A DNA stretch of 64,000 nucleotides, from contig CM043942.1 of the NCBI GenBank assembly GCA_014529385.2, positions 4,304,501-4,368,500 of the forward strand. Reading direction: 5' to 3'. Within the stretch, counting starts at the first letter, position 1. Each line of letters begins with the position of its first letter. This DNA comes from Adiantum capillus-veneris (Eukaryota > Streptophyta > Polypodiopsida > Polypodiales > Pteridaceae). The notes beneath the pieces are model-generated. The model saw only the letters and a program-made list of their open reading frames with translations. It searched no databases and was not told where the DNA came from. The position numbers were made by a program, and so were the translations under genes. Below, in pieces: positions 33,320 to 43,296 of the stretch.

Positions 33320-33625
33320 CGAGATGTATGAGTTCCGCGTCTTGACGATGATCGACATCATGTCGAGTCCCTTCTTAGTCCAATCTTGTAAAAAGATGTT
33401 CATCTTTTTTTCCTTAAGGGGGGAGGTGTGGTGTGTGGCCGGACAGCCTTGGTATGAACCGCCATGTGTGAACCCTCGGATAGATGCCAAGATAGTTGTA
33501 CTCCTTCGCGTTATCAATATAATGGGCTGCCTCACTCCTGAAGGGCAAGCCTCGTTTGGTCTTAATCCCTTGTACTTTACAATATGGTTCCTCGCATGTT
33601 TCCCAAAAAAAAAAAAAAAAAAAAA
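33320..33625 (+). other. LTR-end-like sequence terminating in 21 A residues
   Basis: 33340-33440 repeats, with changes, the internal end and purine tract that precede the right LTR (CATGTCG.GTCCCTTC, TTGTAAAAAGATGT.CATCTTTTT, AAGGGGGGAGGT, TGGTGTGTGG). It then continues in a different sequence with TATCAATATAATGGG and stops in a perfect run of 21 A (33605-33625). A polyadenylated transcript copied back into DNA is the simplest reading. A chance A-run cannot be excluded. Confidence 0.45.
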
Positions 33626-34183
33626 CGAAGACTGTTAGGCGCCCTTCATTAAGGACCACACTTATATGTCATCAATGGATAATATTCAAAAAACAGCAAT
33701 GGCCAGCTCTGGCTCCAACGATGAGCAGACTGACGCGTCTCTCTACTCCTTCTTTGCATCAACTGTGACACACGGTCTTTCCAAGGCCGCATTTTGGTCG
33801 TTGCAGTTTCAAAGACACCAAGCCCTCAGTCTGCGCCATCGCGACTCCTTTGCCAGCAAGCGCTTCTTGTCAGATTAAATGCCAGAATTCTGGTTCCGTC
33901 TTTTGTGAGCGATCTTCGAAATGGGCTTGTTGTTGACACCCTTCCACACATTTTGATGATGGTCTTCCTCGAAGCTGTTTCTCTGCTGCTTCTCAAAAGT
34001 GACAGCCCTTACCTTTTGCTGCTACAGAGCAGAGCCAAACAACTCTGCAAGTATAGATGGCATTTCTTCTTCCTCACGCTTCTCCCATTATGTAAACTAT
34101 TTCCTGTTTGGCTGCAATTTTCGTGACATTCTGCTTGCATTTAGACATGATCGAGCCGCTTTCCATGTAGTCAGGTCCACTTC
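33626..34183 (+). other. Upstream region of the PPR gene
   Basis: Two short plus-strand frames occur (ATG 33666, 70 codons; 33794-34126, 110 codons). Neither resembles a known protein. They could be upstream ORFs in the 5' untranslated region. No clear TATA box was fixed here. Confidence 0.35.
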
Positions 34184-37100
34184 ATGCAGAGTGGACCATC
34201 ATCGCAGGCACAAATAAAAATGGAGAGGGATAAAGGGGGATCTCAGGCTTGTTTTAATCAGCCAGATCCTCAATTGGCAAAATTGGTGGCAAATGTAAGA
34301 AGCTCACCAGTTGCGGCATTGCTATTTGCAAGGAGGTCGTACACATGCATTGCGCAACATCAAGATAATAGTGCCAGAAGCACAGATGAGGGAGCGGCAC
34401 GTCTCTCAAAGAAGCTTCCTTCTGTGGATAACTACATATCTGTTTTAAATTCATGCAGAGAGGCAAATCACTTGGCACGTGCAAAGCGGGTACATGTGCA
34501 TATGTGCGAGAACGGGCTACAGGAACATCCAGAACTAGGAAACCGCCTCGTCATAGCTCTCTTGAAATGTGGGTGCAGGTCTCAGGCTTTGAATGTCTTT
34601 GATAGGTTGCACGTAAGGAACGAGTTTTCTTGGACTGCTCTGATAAAGGATTTTGTTGATTCTCTGGAATTCGAAAATGCCCTGCATGGGTACAAGCAAA
34701 TGATTGGAGACTCTGTATCTCATAGCCAGTACACTCTTGTGGCTGCACTGCAAGCATGTAGCGGGCAGAAATACCTCAATAAGGGTCAAGAACTTCATGC
34801 GCAGGCTACAAAATTTGGATTCTCTACCACAGATGTTTATTTAAGGAGCTCCTTGGTGGACTTGTACAGCAAATGTGGCTCAATGGTGGATGCTCAAGGT
34901 TTAATTGACAAGCAACCAGAGCGGGATGTGGTGTCCAACACTGCCCTTATGGCAGGGTATGTCAAGCAGGGGGCAGGTGACGAAGCACTGAAGTGCTATG
35001 ATCAAATGCATAGTGATGGTATGAGCCCTGGTGCTGGCACATTTGTTTGCAGCTTAAAGGCTATCATCCTTCTAGGAGCGGTAGAAAAAGGCCTGCAAGT
35101 TCATTCCGATATAATACATGACGGCTGGGAAACAAATATTTTTATTGGTAGCAGTTTGGTTGATTTGTATGCCAAGTGTGGCTTATTACCAGAAGCACAG
35201 GCAGTATTTGATGAGCTCCCAGATCACGATGTTGTCTCTTGGACGGCCTTGATTTCGGGCTATGTTGAACATGGCTTTGGGGAGCAAGCATTGCGTTGCT
35301 TAGAAAAGATGGATTCAGATGGGGTACCTCAGAATGTAGTCACTTTGATGTATGGTTTGAAAGCTTGTAGTATCATAGGTGCCACAGGCAGGATTCAAGA
35401 AATGCACAGTAACATCACAAATACAGGATACGATTGTGATCTACTAGTCTCCAACACATTGGTGGACACGTATGCCAAATGGGGCTTGCTTGCGGAAGCA
35501 TGGTCAGTTTTCAACAAGTTGTCGGTGAAAGATGTAACCACTTGGAATTCCCTTATATCCGGATATTCCCAACAGGGTCTTGATGAAGAAGCATTAAGGA
35601 GCTTCTATCTTTTGAGATCTCAGGACATGTTTCCAGATGTTGTCACATATGTGATTTGCCTAGGGGCTTGTGGACGCATACCGAGTATCGATAATGGTAG
35701 AGAGTTACATCTGGAAATTGTGAAGCAGGGGAATGAGGCCGTTCTTTGTACTGGCAGTGCAGTGTTAGATATGTACATGAAGTGCCAATATACTGAAGAT
35801 GCACATGAGGTGTTTAACGTTCTTCCAGCTAGAGATACCGTGTCATGGACAGCACTGGTTGAAGGCTATGCTGAGGCGGAGCTGTATGAAGAAGCATTAA
35901 ATTGCCTAGACCAGATGCAACAGGAAAGGGTTCCTTTTCATTCTCATACTTATGCATCTGCTTTGAAGGCTTGTAAAGGGATGGGCCTTGTTGTTGATGG
36001 TCAAGAATTGCATGTTGGGCTTGTCAAAATGGGTTTTGAAAAAGATATTGTAGTTTGCAACTCTCTGGTGGATTTGTATGCCAGTTCAGGTCTATTTCTT
36101 GATGCAGAGGCAGTCTTTGACAAGCTGCCTATGCCGAATGAGATTTCGTGGATTGTTCTGATGGGAGGCTATGGAGAGTGTGGGGTTAATGACTATGTAT
36201 TGGATTGTTTCGAATTGATGCAGCAGGAAGGTTGCACTTTGGATGCTGCTGCATGCATTATGGTCTTGAAATCTTGTGGCAACCTAGGAATCGTAGACAA
36301 GGGACGAGAGATACACACAGTGATAATTCGAGAGGAATTGGAAATGAATCCTTTCGTCAGCAGCAGTTTGGTAGATATGTACTCCAAGTGTGGTTTTCTT
36401 GGAGAGGCTCTTGAGGTCTTCGGTGATCTACCAGTTCAAGATGTAGTTACTTGGACTGCTCTCATCTCAGGATTGGTGGAGGGTGGTTTTGGCCTAAAAG
36501 CCCTCACTTATTTGGAGCAAATGCAGCTCGTTGGTGTGTTTCCAAACCCTTCAACCTTTGTTTGTGGTTTAAAAGCATGTGGAAGCATGAAAGCTTTAGA
36601 CAGAGGTCGAAAGCTACATACCAGTATAGTCACAGAGGAGTTTGAAGGTAATATATTTGTCGGAAGTAGCTTGATAGACCTGTATGCAAAATGTGGTTTA
36701 ATGGGTCATGCACAGGAGATTTTTGATGAGCTTCCTGTCAAGGACGTAGTTGCATGGACTGCGCTCATAGCAGGTTTTAACAAAAATGGCCTTGCCAGGG
36801 AGGCGTTGACTTGTTTCCAGCAGATGAAATCCGCCGATGTTCTCCCAAATGCTGTGACTTTTGTGTGCACTTTGAAAGCTTGTGGGAGTTTAGAGGTCAC
36901 AGGTCAAGGCCAAGGGATACATTCCGAGGTTCTTGCAAAGGGTTTGGAAACTAACCAACCTATTATAGCTTCTTTGGTGGACATGTATGCAAGGTGTGGC
37001 TCAATGCAGGAAGCAGAGAAGGTTTTTGACGAGCTTGAGATTAGAGAATTGATGTGGTGGACTGCACTTATGGCAGGATATGCCAAACAAAGTCAGACCA

Positions 37101-37384
37101 AGCAGGCCCTATCTGTGCTGGAGAGAATGCAGTTGTGTGGCTTTTCCATTGGCTCCGACTGCTGGGTTGAGATTCTCACTGCTTGTGAAGCTCATACGAC
37201 AACAGAATTGTGCCTTGGATTACACAATGTTATTGTGGAACAAGGATATGATATGAATGTCTCTGTTCACATCATTTTGGAAAGCATGTATGCTAATTGT
37301 GGCTTACTGATAGGGGCGAGCCACAAGCTGGTCTCACTAGCACCTCGACCTGTTTCTTTAGAGGCTGCAATGCTAGCAGTCTAA
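34184..37384 (+). CDS. Pentatricopeptide-repeat protein, PLS type, intronless
   Basis: An uninterrupted 1066-codon frame. After a variable N-terminal region of about 80 residues (a second Met at residue 13; Arg/Ser/Ala-rich, consistent with an organelle transit peptide but not proven), it consists almost wholly of PPR units in P-L-S triplets with a period of 100-104 residues. The S/P-type marker W-T-A-L-I-x-G-Y recurs at about residues 147, 250, 350, 451, 553, 653, 754, 855 and 956, each preceded by SLVDLYAKCG-type and followed by EAL..-type helices. Such proteins bind organelle RNA one base per repeat and usually guide C-to-U editing. There is no E or DYW domain at the C end, so it would need a partner for editing, or it serves in RNA stability. 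Codon use and motif conservation look functional. Neighbours on both sides are transposons. Confidence 0.9.
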   Translation: MQSGPSSQAQIKMERDKGGSQACFNQPDPQLAKLVANVRSSPVAALLFARRSYTCIAQHQDNSARSTDEGAARLSKKLPSVDNYISVLNSCREANHLARAKRVHVHMCENGLQEHPELGNRLVIALLKCGCRSQALNVFDRLHVRNEFSWTALIKDFVDSLEFENALHGYKQMIGDSVSHSQYTLVAALQACSGQKYLNKGQELHAQATKFGFSTTDVYLRSSLVDLYSKCGSMVDAQGLIDKQPERDVVSNTALMAGYVKQGAGDEALKCYDQMHSDGMSPGAGTFVCSLKAIILLGAVEKGLQVHSDIIHDGWETNIFIGSSLVDLYAKCGLLPEAQAVFDELPDHDVVSWTALISGYVEHGFGEQALRCLEKMDSDGVPQNVVTLMYGLKACSIIGATGRIQEMHSNITNTGYDCDLLVSNTLVDTYAKWGLLAEAWSVFNKLSVKDVTTWNSLISGYSQQGLDEEALRSFYLLRSQDMFPDVVTYVICLGACGRIPSIDNGRELHLEIVKQGNEAVLCTGSAVLDMYMKCQYTEDAHEVFNVLPARDTVSWTALVEGYAEAELYEEALNCLDQMQQERVPFHSHTYASALKACKGMGLVVDGQELHVGLVKMGFEKDIVVCNSLVDLYASSGLFLDAEAVFDKLPMPNEISWIVLMGGYGECGVNDYVLDCFELMQQEGCTLDAAACIMVLKSCGNLGIVDKGREIHTVIIREELEMNPFVSSSLVDMYSKCGFLGEALEVFGDLPVQDVVTWTALISGLVEGGFGLKALTYLEQMQLVGVFPNPSTFVCGLKACGSMKALDRGRKLHTSIVTEEFEGNIFVGSSLIDLYAKCGLMGHAQEIFDELPVKDVVAWTALIAGFNKNGLAREALTCFQQMKSADVLPNAVTFVCTLKACGSLEVTGQGQGIHSEVLAKGLETNQPIIASLVDMYARCGSMQEAEKVFDELEIRELMWWTALMAGYAKQSQTKQALSVLERMQLCGFSIGSDCWVEILTACEAHTTTELCLGLHNVIVEQGYDMNVSVHIILESMYANCGLLIGASHKLVSLAPRPVSLEAAMLAV

Positions 37385-38504
37385 GTAGCATTGGACATGA
37401 CAGGTAAATTTCCCTGGATTGGACTCAAATGTGGACAAGAACCTACAAAATTGCAGTAGTGTTGGGTGGAAAAAAGGCTGAGAGAAACCAAGCATGGATG
37501 AATGCCAGAGTAAGGGCATGCATGTGCCGCCCCCTCGATGCTCGGATTCCTGTACAGGTCCACCACATAAGTAGTGTAAATAAAGTGTAAACTACCCGAG
37601 ATTGATGATCCACCAAAGATGATGCTGATTAAGTTCTCTAGTAGCTTGTTTAAGCCACCTGAAGAAGGTTAGGCTGACCCACTTGCTACTTATGAATGGG
37701 TGAGCTTTGAAGAGCACTCTGTACAGCCCATTATATTCAAGGGGGTTTATCAACAAGAGGTAAGAGGGGATGAAGTGATACCAGTAGCTGGTTGCTTAGA
37801 GTAGTCGTTCCTGTGTGCAACATCAATGTACTTTGGGCCCTGAAAGTGGCGCAGAAAATCAGGGCCGGTGTCTTTGGTCTTCATCCTTCTGAGGTTTTTG
37901 TATTACTATTACAGACAAATGTAACTTTGATTCAAGAGCAAGATTGGAAGCAGCTACCTTTGTGGGAATGAGGTTTTGTCGTGTCAACTAAGCCACAAAC
38001 CTTTTTCTTGCAAGGGGCATGGACTAAGCACTAATTTAGGGCTTAGGCTAGTGTGAGAGGTATTTGACATTTGTTTTCCTAATTGTAAAAGAGGGACATT
38101 GACTGTGACTCCCTTTCGGACCTTGTCATGTAGTCCATTGTGACTTTTCACTTGAATCTCTCTTGCACAGCATATGTTCATGAATGCATAGTAGGTTCTC
38201 TTCCCGGCTTCCAAGCGCCACTTAGCACAATCATTCCATTTATGATTGGCGAGAGCCCCAAGACTAGGGTACTTGAAGCTCTCTACCACTTCAAGGGGCT
38301 CTTTAGTTTACACAGATCCATGGCTTCTCCTTGTTCGGAGTTTTCACAAGCACAACCTTTGTTATGAAGCAATTTACAAATAGCCCATTATGTAAGAAAA
38401 AGTTTTCCAAGACTATCAAAAGCTTTTGTGCATCTTCTAATGTATGGGACAAAAAAGCACTACATTTGCATATAATAGAAGCATGATCAAGGCGTTCCCA
38501 ATTC
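37385..38504. other. Unassigned sequence 3' of the PPR gene
   Basis: The first 200 bases are the likely 3' untranslated region. The rest shows only short frames with no recognised product. Confidence 0.35.
37579..37584 (+). promoter_or_regulatory. Candidate poly(A) signal of the PPR gene
   Basis: AATAAA, about 195 bases after the stop codon, within TGTAAATAAAGTGTAA. Confidence 0.45.
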
Positions 38505-38726
38505 TAACCTCTTCAACGCCTTCTTGTTGCATAAACTCTAGTACATGTGGTCCAGCATGTGGTCCAGTTCGTCCAAGAGTAATCCAAACATAAACAAGAA
38601 GGCGTTGAAGAGTAACCTCTTCAACACCTTCTTGTTGCATAAACTCTGGTGCCATGTGGTCCAGTTCGTCGTCCCAGAGTAATCCAGACATGTCGGTGAA
38701 AGTGTTGCATAAACTCTGCATAGCTG
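38505..38726. repeat. 108-bp tandem duplication with internal inverted repeat
   Basis: TAACCTCTTCAAC.CCTTCTTG starts at 38505 and again at 38613. A third partial piece (GTTGCATAAACTCTG) follows at 38703. Within the first unit CTTCAACGCCTTCTTGTT is answered by AACAAGAAGGCGTTGAAG, an 18-base perfect inverted repeat about 65 bases apart. Confidence 0.75.
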
Positions 38727-38760
38727 CCGCTAGTGCCGACACGCAATGCTTGCGCACGTG

Positions 38761-38807
<47 letters not shown>

Positions 38808-39092
38808 TCACACACTCTCACAACCATAAGCATATGATAAAGAAGGAGATGGAACAAGAGCACTCTATGTATTGCACATATGAGGATGAGAGAGTTTTAG
38901 GTTTACAATGGCTTATCTATGGGTCCATCTCTTTCACACATGGACATCCCCACTTGGTTGATCAAAATATCTAAACCTAATTTGGTAAAGTTTATGGTGC
39001 GTCTCTCAACTACGATCACCCAATCATTGACCATGCACCTACATGACCGACAAAACCTGACGCATAACTCATTAATAAGACAAATAATAACA
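38727..39092 (-). repeat. Truncated LTR related to gypsy E
   Basis: It matches the right part of the LTR at 28050-28606: a CT tract (38761-38803), GAGATGGAACAAGAGC, GTTTTAGGTTTA, GTGCGTCTCTCAAC, GACCGACAAAACCTGAC and the terminal AATAATAACA. The left third is missing. No element body is attached. Confidence 0.65.
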
Positions 39093-39566
39093 ATGGTATC
39101 TTAAGTAAACCTGCCCCCCTTCTTGATGTAAATTACCTCCTCAAAATTTATGAATGTGCTAAGTGGAGCAGGTACCTAGGATGGTAAGCAAGAATGTAGA
39201 ACATATGTGACTCGATCAATCCACTATGTATGGATCTAGTAGCGTTTAAACATCTTGATGAGAGTACTGGCCCATGGACATAATCACAACAGGCAAGAAG
39301 TTAAACGCTATAAGACTATGCACTCGTCCTCCTACAATATCACAACCCCTCAGCTATATTTGAGCACTGCAAAATCAATTAAGAATTATGAAATAGCTAG
39401 GTCAACATAAGGCAAGTCATTGTAGATATAGAAATGTAAGTACTAGCAAACAATGGCAAGTATGAGATGGATGAAATTATGAAAGTTGCATTGCCAAGTA
39501 GAGAGTTTAAATCAAGTATCAATGAGGGACCCGCATAAATTAACGAGCTAGATTGTTTGGATGCAT
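39093..39566. other. Unassigned sequence left of gypsy D
   Basis: AT-rich, no gene recognised. It is the original insertion-site neighbourhood of element D; the continuation is at 53803. Confidence 0.35.
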
Positions 39567-41118
39567 TGATGGGGGCTTTTCACAAGCCAAGCTCCCATAC
39601 CCCTCTTCTCTCGTCCCCACCCCATGAAAACCCCCTCTTAAGGAGGGAGTGATAAAAGACATTGGAAAAAGTAAGAAAAAAATAAAGTATGATTATGTAA
39701 ATATATGAGAAAGGTAAAATAGGCCACCTCATGCCTGCGGGGCAGCCCATCCCCACCTTGCCTCCTTTTTCTTCACTGTTGCCCCGCCGTGTGTCCCTTT
39801 TCCTTTCCTCCACTCAAAAGGTCAACCCCCTCTCTCTTCCCCTTGTTCTTTCTCCTTTCTCTCTCCCCTCAAGCTACCCCACCTCTCACCAATAATGCAT
39901 TCTAACTCACCAATAATGCACCCTAACTCACATGCAACTTACCCTATCTTCCAAAATAGTATACCCCACCCCCCCTTTCTCTCTCCTATCATATCCCATG
40001 ACCCAAATACCCCCCCTCTCTCTAAAGGGCGCCATGTCTCTTGTCTTGTAGCTAAATAACCTCCCCCATATTCACACACACTCAGTTTCACTAAAAAAGG
40101 TGCCCACATACCCATCCCCACCCGGTGGTTACCTGATTTTTCTTGTGTTCACACATCTGCACACAGATTCACCTCTGAACACACTCCTCTCTCTCCCCTC
40201 TTGTAATTACTCTATTCTCCATGTCACCTCTCACTTTTTTTCATCAACCCATCTCTCTCTCTTAGTCTCTCTCTCATGAGACTGCTGTTCTGGCACATAT
40301 ACACACAGCCAGACAAGTGGGGCCCACAGTCACATGGCCTATGTAGATAATGATTTCTTCATTTCTAAATTCTAGAATTTCTCCCCCCCCTCCTCCCCTA
40401 TATAAAGAGGGGTCACCATCACACAAACACACAGAACATCACCAAAAAACACACTATGCACTGTGTGTGCCTAGTGCACACACACACACACACCCACACC
40501 ATCACCATCACCGCAATCACCATGCTTGTCTTGAGCATGACCTCTACACCCTTGGCTATGGAAGATGAAGGGCAACTAAATGAAGGATGATGGCCATAAT
40601 CTTCGTGCGAGTCTTCGCCATCAACTCCCACCTATCTGCCATGTGCTCTACCATTCTCTCCCTTCTCATTCCCCTACCCTATGCTCCCCATTTTATCGCC
40701 TAATTCTCTAAATAAAGCTTGAGGTTTTGTGAGTATGTTTTCTTGCAATGTTTTGCCCATGTGAGGTGTGCGGAATCGCCATCTAGTATTGTGTTTTGGA
40801 GTGAGTTTGTGTATGTGTGAAGGGTGTGCGGATTCGCCATCCTTTTGTGATGCCTAAGTACTAAGCCGCTATACCCCCTCCCTCACTCTCTCTCTCTCTC
40901 TCTCTCTCTCTCACTTGATCTCATTCCCTTTCCTTTTCATCATTACTCCCAAGCATCCACCTTTCTTGGATGAAAACTTTGTTATGGTGGTGTGTTGTTT
41001 GCGTCCTAGCCGCTGAAGCTAGGTGGTGCCCCCTGTTTGCTTTACCATGACAGGCTCGAGGCGCGCCATTCGGTCCCCGGTGTTTTAGAGGCCGTCGGGG
41101 TTCGCTTTGCTCCCGTCA
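39567..41118 (+). repeat. 5' LTR of gypsy D
   Basis: TGATGGGGGC...CCGTCA, 1552 bp. TATA box TATATAAAG at 40399-40407, poly(A) signal AATAAA at 40711-40716, CT microsatellite at 40881-40913, CA repeat at 40479-40493. Very C- and CT-rich in the first half. Confidence 0.93.
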
Positions 41119-41120
41119 TT

Positions 41121-41140
41121 TGGTGCCCCCACTGAGGATC
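41121..41140 (+). other. Primer-binding site of gypsy D
   Basis: TGGTGCCCCCACTGAGG follows the LTR after two bases. Position and TGG start fit a tRNA primer site. I cannot assign the tRNA with certainty. Confidence 0.65.
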
Positions 41141-41946
41141 TTTTCATGAAACCCTTGAGTTTACAAGACTGAAACTCCTAAACTATTGTGAATGGATGAA
41201 TGGCTAGCAGGATTTGCTAATTGGACGACAGAAGAAGAAGAGCTCCAAGCACAACTAGACGAACTCCGCATCTCCATCGAAGCTCGAGTGCCAGGCGTAA
41301 CGGTAATCGATTTGCAGTGGGAGAGTCAACCAACACGCCAAACCCAGTGGATATACATAGGCCAAGTGCCAAGAAGAAGAAGGAGAAGGTCGAAACCATG
41401 TCCGCAACCTACAACCAACCCACAACAACAAAATGGAAGGAGCTCTACACAATAGAGAATCAACACTATTCTACTTTGAGAATCGGGTAACTCAAGTCAC
41501 CGAGATAATTATCACAGTCAGTTTTCAAGTCGCACCTGATGCTGCAGCACAGATAACGAATCATTGGCTCACACTCTCACTAGAGAAACTAGGGATCTAC
41601 TCAGTTTGTTTCAGGAAAGAACACCACCCTCTCCCACAAGCTTGGACAGTGACTAAGCACCTCTAAGCTTCACATGAATCAGTGCAACCTACCTCAAGAC
41701 AAATCACACATACCAACACGTGTACGCTCAATCAAGGTAATACTGGACTTGAAGGCTCACTACCAGCACGTCATTGACACCATGCTGGGTGGGGAGCGGT
41801 TTTTGGAGGTTCTGGCATCAGATCAACCATTTGTCTTACCTTTTGTACAAGACAATGTACCGTTTGAAGTTTTAATCTATGTCCTAGTATAAGAGGGTAT
41901 ACACGCCTCCTTGTAAAGAAGAAAAAAAACTTTTGCAAGTTAAGCA
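41141..41946 (+). other. Leader of gypsy D with short open frames
   Basis: About 0.8 kb before gag. An 87-codon frame (ATG 41192, MDEWLAGFANWTTEEEELQA) ends in a basic tail with seven Arg in a row broken by nothing but its neighbours. A 72-codon frame (ATG 41674) is in the gag phase but is followed by three TAA codons. Neither has a known domain. They may be leader ORFs or remains of a longer gag N-terminus. Confidence 0.4.
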
Positions 41947-43284
41947 GTGTGTCTTTCTAGCTCTCTCTCAGTAATCACGGCAAGTGTAGCATTTCCAACA
42001 TTTAAAGGAAAGAAGGGGGAGGATTTGGTAACAGACTTCCTAGATGACTTTGAAGTAGCATGTGTAATGAGCAACAAAGATATGGATGAATCCCCGGTTA
42101 GAATCTTTAAGCATCTCATGAAGCTAGAAGCTAGATCATGGTACAATGCACTTCCACAAGCAACCAAGGATGACTGGGAACCCTTAAAAACCGCTTTTAA
42201 GAGGCGCTTTGGGGGAGGTACCACTTCAGAAAAGTTGTGGGACAAGTTGAGAGACTTGAAGCAGGAGGGTCTTTTAGAATATGCCACCTATGAGTCCAAA
42301 TTTGTGGATTTGTGGGAACGGTGGGTTGAGTCACTGGCAAGGGGGGAAGCTGCACCCGATTTCCTAAAAAAAGATCGGTTCACGCATGGCTTATGGCCGC
42401 TTCTCAAGGAGAAGGTGAAAGGTAGATTCCCGGCTACGTACGAGTTAGCCGTTGAGATTGCTCGCCTTAAGGACAAGAAGCTGCGAATGAAAGCCAAAGA
42501 AACCGAGTCAACAGAAACAACAACATCACGTCGACCAGAAACTACGACAACCACCATTCCATCACCACCACCGGCTCTTGGGGTAAGAGATGACCAACAA
42601 GATATGTTGGCCCATATTACTGACCAACTGCAGAATTTGTCTGTCCACTTAATACAACAAGGGAGGATTCAAGAAAGAGATCAAGACCCTGGAAGAGCAC
42701 GACGACAAAACAAGGAGTATCATTGCTACAACTGCGGAGAAGACGGTCACGGGATGTACTACTGTCCCAAACCACGACAAAACTATAATAGAGGAGGTAG
42801 GAGGAACCAATTGTCACCCCCTAGAGAAAGAACACCCCCACCCCGAGCACCAACCCCACCAACACAAATTCTACGTCCACCCCAGACACCACTACAAGCA
42901 TCCATTCCACCTCTTCCACCAGCCCCACCACCTGATCGCCCTGTAAACATCATAAGGCTAGAAGAGAAAGGAAAAGCCGTAGTAGTGGATCCACCCAGAG
43001 CAAAGGAGAGGGACAAGGGTAAGGAGAAGGTAACCTTTTTAGAACCACTTGAGGCCATGACTGTGAAAAGAGCTAGGAGGGAGAAGGCTACACAATCAGA
43101 TGATGAGAGAAGCATGAGAGGAGAAACTAGCAAGAGGCCATCCAGGCCACGACGGAAATTGGGCATCACCGACTTCCAGCTAGGGAAAAGTTCAAAGCCC
43201 TATGATCTAACATTGGATGTGGCAGAGCAAGGACCGAAGATTACATGGCCACAGCTGCCACATCTTGTACCTAAAGTAAGGTGA
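41947..43284 (+). CDS. Gypsy D: gag
   Basis: An open frame of 445 codons after a TAA at 41941. The first ATG in frame is only at 42067, so the true start is uncertain. The capsid core spans residues about 17-190: FPTFKGKKGEDLVTDFLDDF, LMKLEARSWYNALPQATKDD, WEPLKTAFKRRFGGG and DKLRDLKQEGLLEYATYESK. A CCHC knuckle (C-YN-C-GEDG-H-GMYY-C) lies near residue 260, followed by a Pro-rich stretch with repeated PPP/PTPP and a basic, Glu-rich tail. Gag would form the virus-like particle and bind RNA. It ends 12 bases before the pol ATG, in a different phase. Confidence 0.8.
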   Translation: MCLSSSLSVITASVAFPTFKGKKGEDLVTDFLDDFEVACVMSNKDMDESPVRIFKHLMKLEARSWYNALPQATKDDWEPLKTAFKRRFGGGTTSEKLWDKLRDLKQEGLLEYATYESKFVDLWERWVESLARGEAAPDFLKKDRFTHGLWPLLKEKVKGRFPATYELAVEIARLKDKKLRMKAKETESTETTTSRRPETTTTTIPSPPPALGVRDDQQDMLAHITDQLQNLSVHLIQQGRIQERDQDPGRARRQNKEYHCYNCGEDGHGMYYCPKPRQNYNRGGRRNQLSPPRERTPPPRAPTPPTQILRPPQTPLQASIPPLPPAPPPDRPVNIIRLEEKGKAVVVDPPRAKERDKGKEKVTFLEPLEAMTVKRARREKATQSDDERSMRGETSKRPSRPRRKLGITDFQLGKSSKPYDLTLDVAEQGPKITWPQLPHLVPKVR

Positions 43285-43296
43285 AAATGGTCTAAA

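Noticed and set aside
33794-34126. 110-codon frame upstream of, and in phase with, the PPR gene
   Set aside because: Separated from it by stops, with no PPR-like or transit-peptide-like continuity. More likely chance or an upstream ORF, so not annotated as an exon.
38727-39566. 3' LTR of relic F separated from its body by the insertion of gypsy D
   Set aside because: The orientation would fit, but the bases after its end show no polypurine tract and no integrase or RT sequence lies between it and 54121, so it was kept as a separate LTR fragment.
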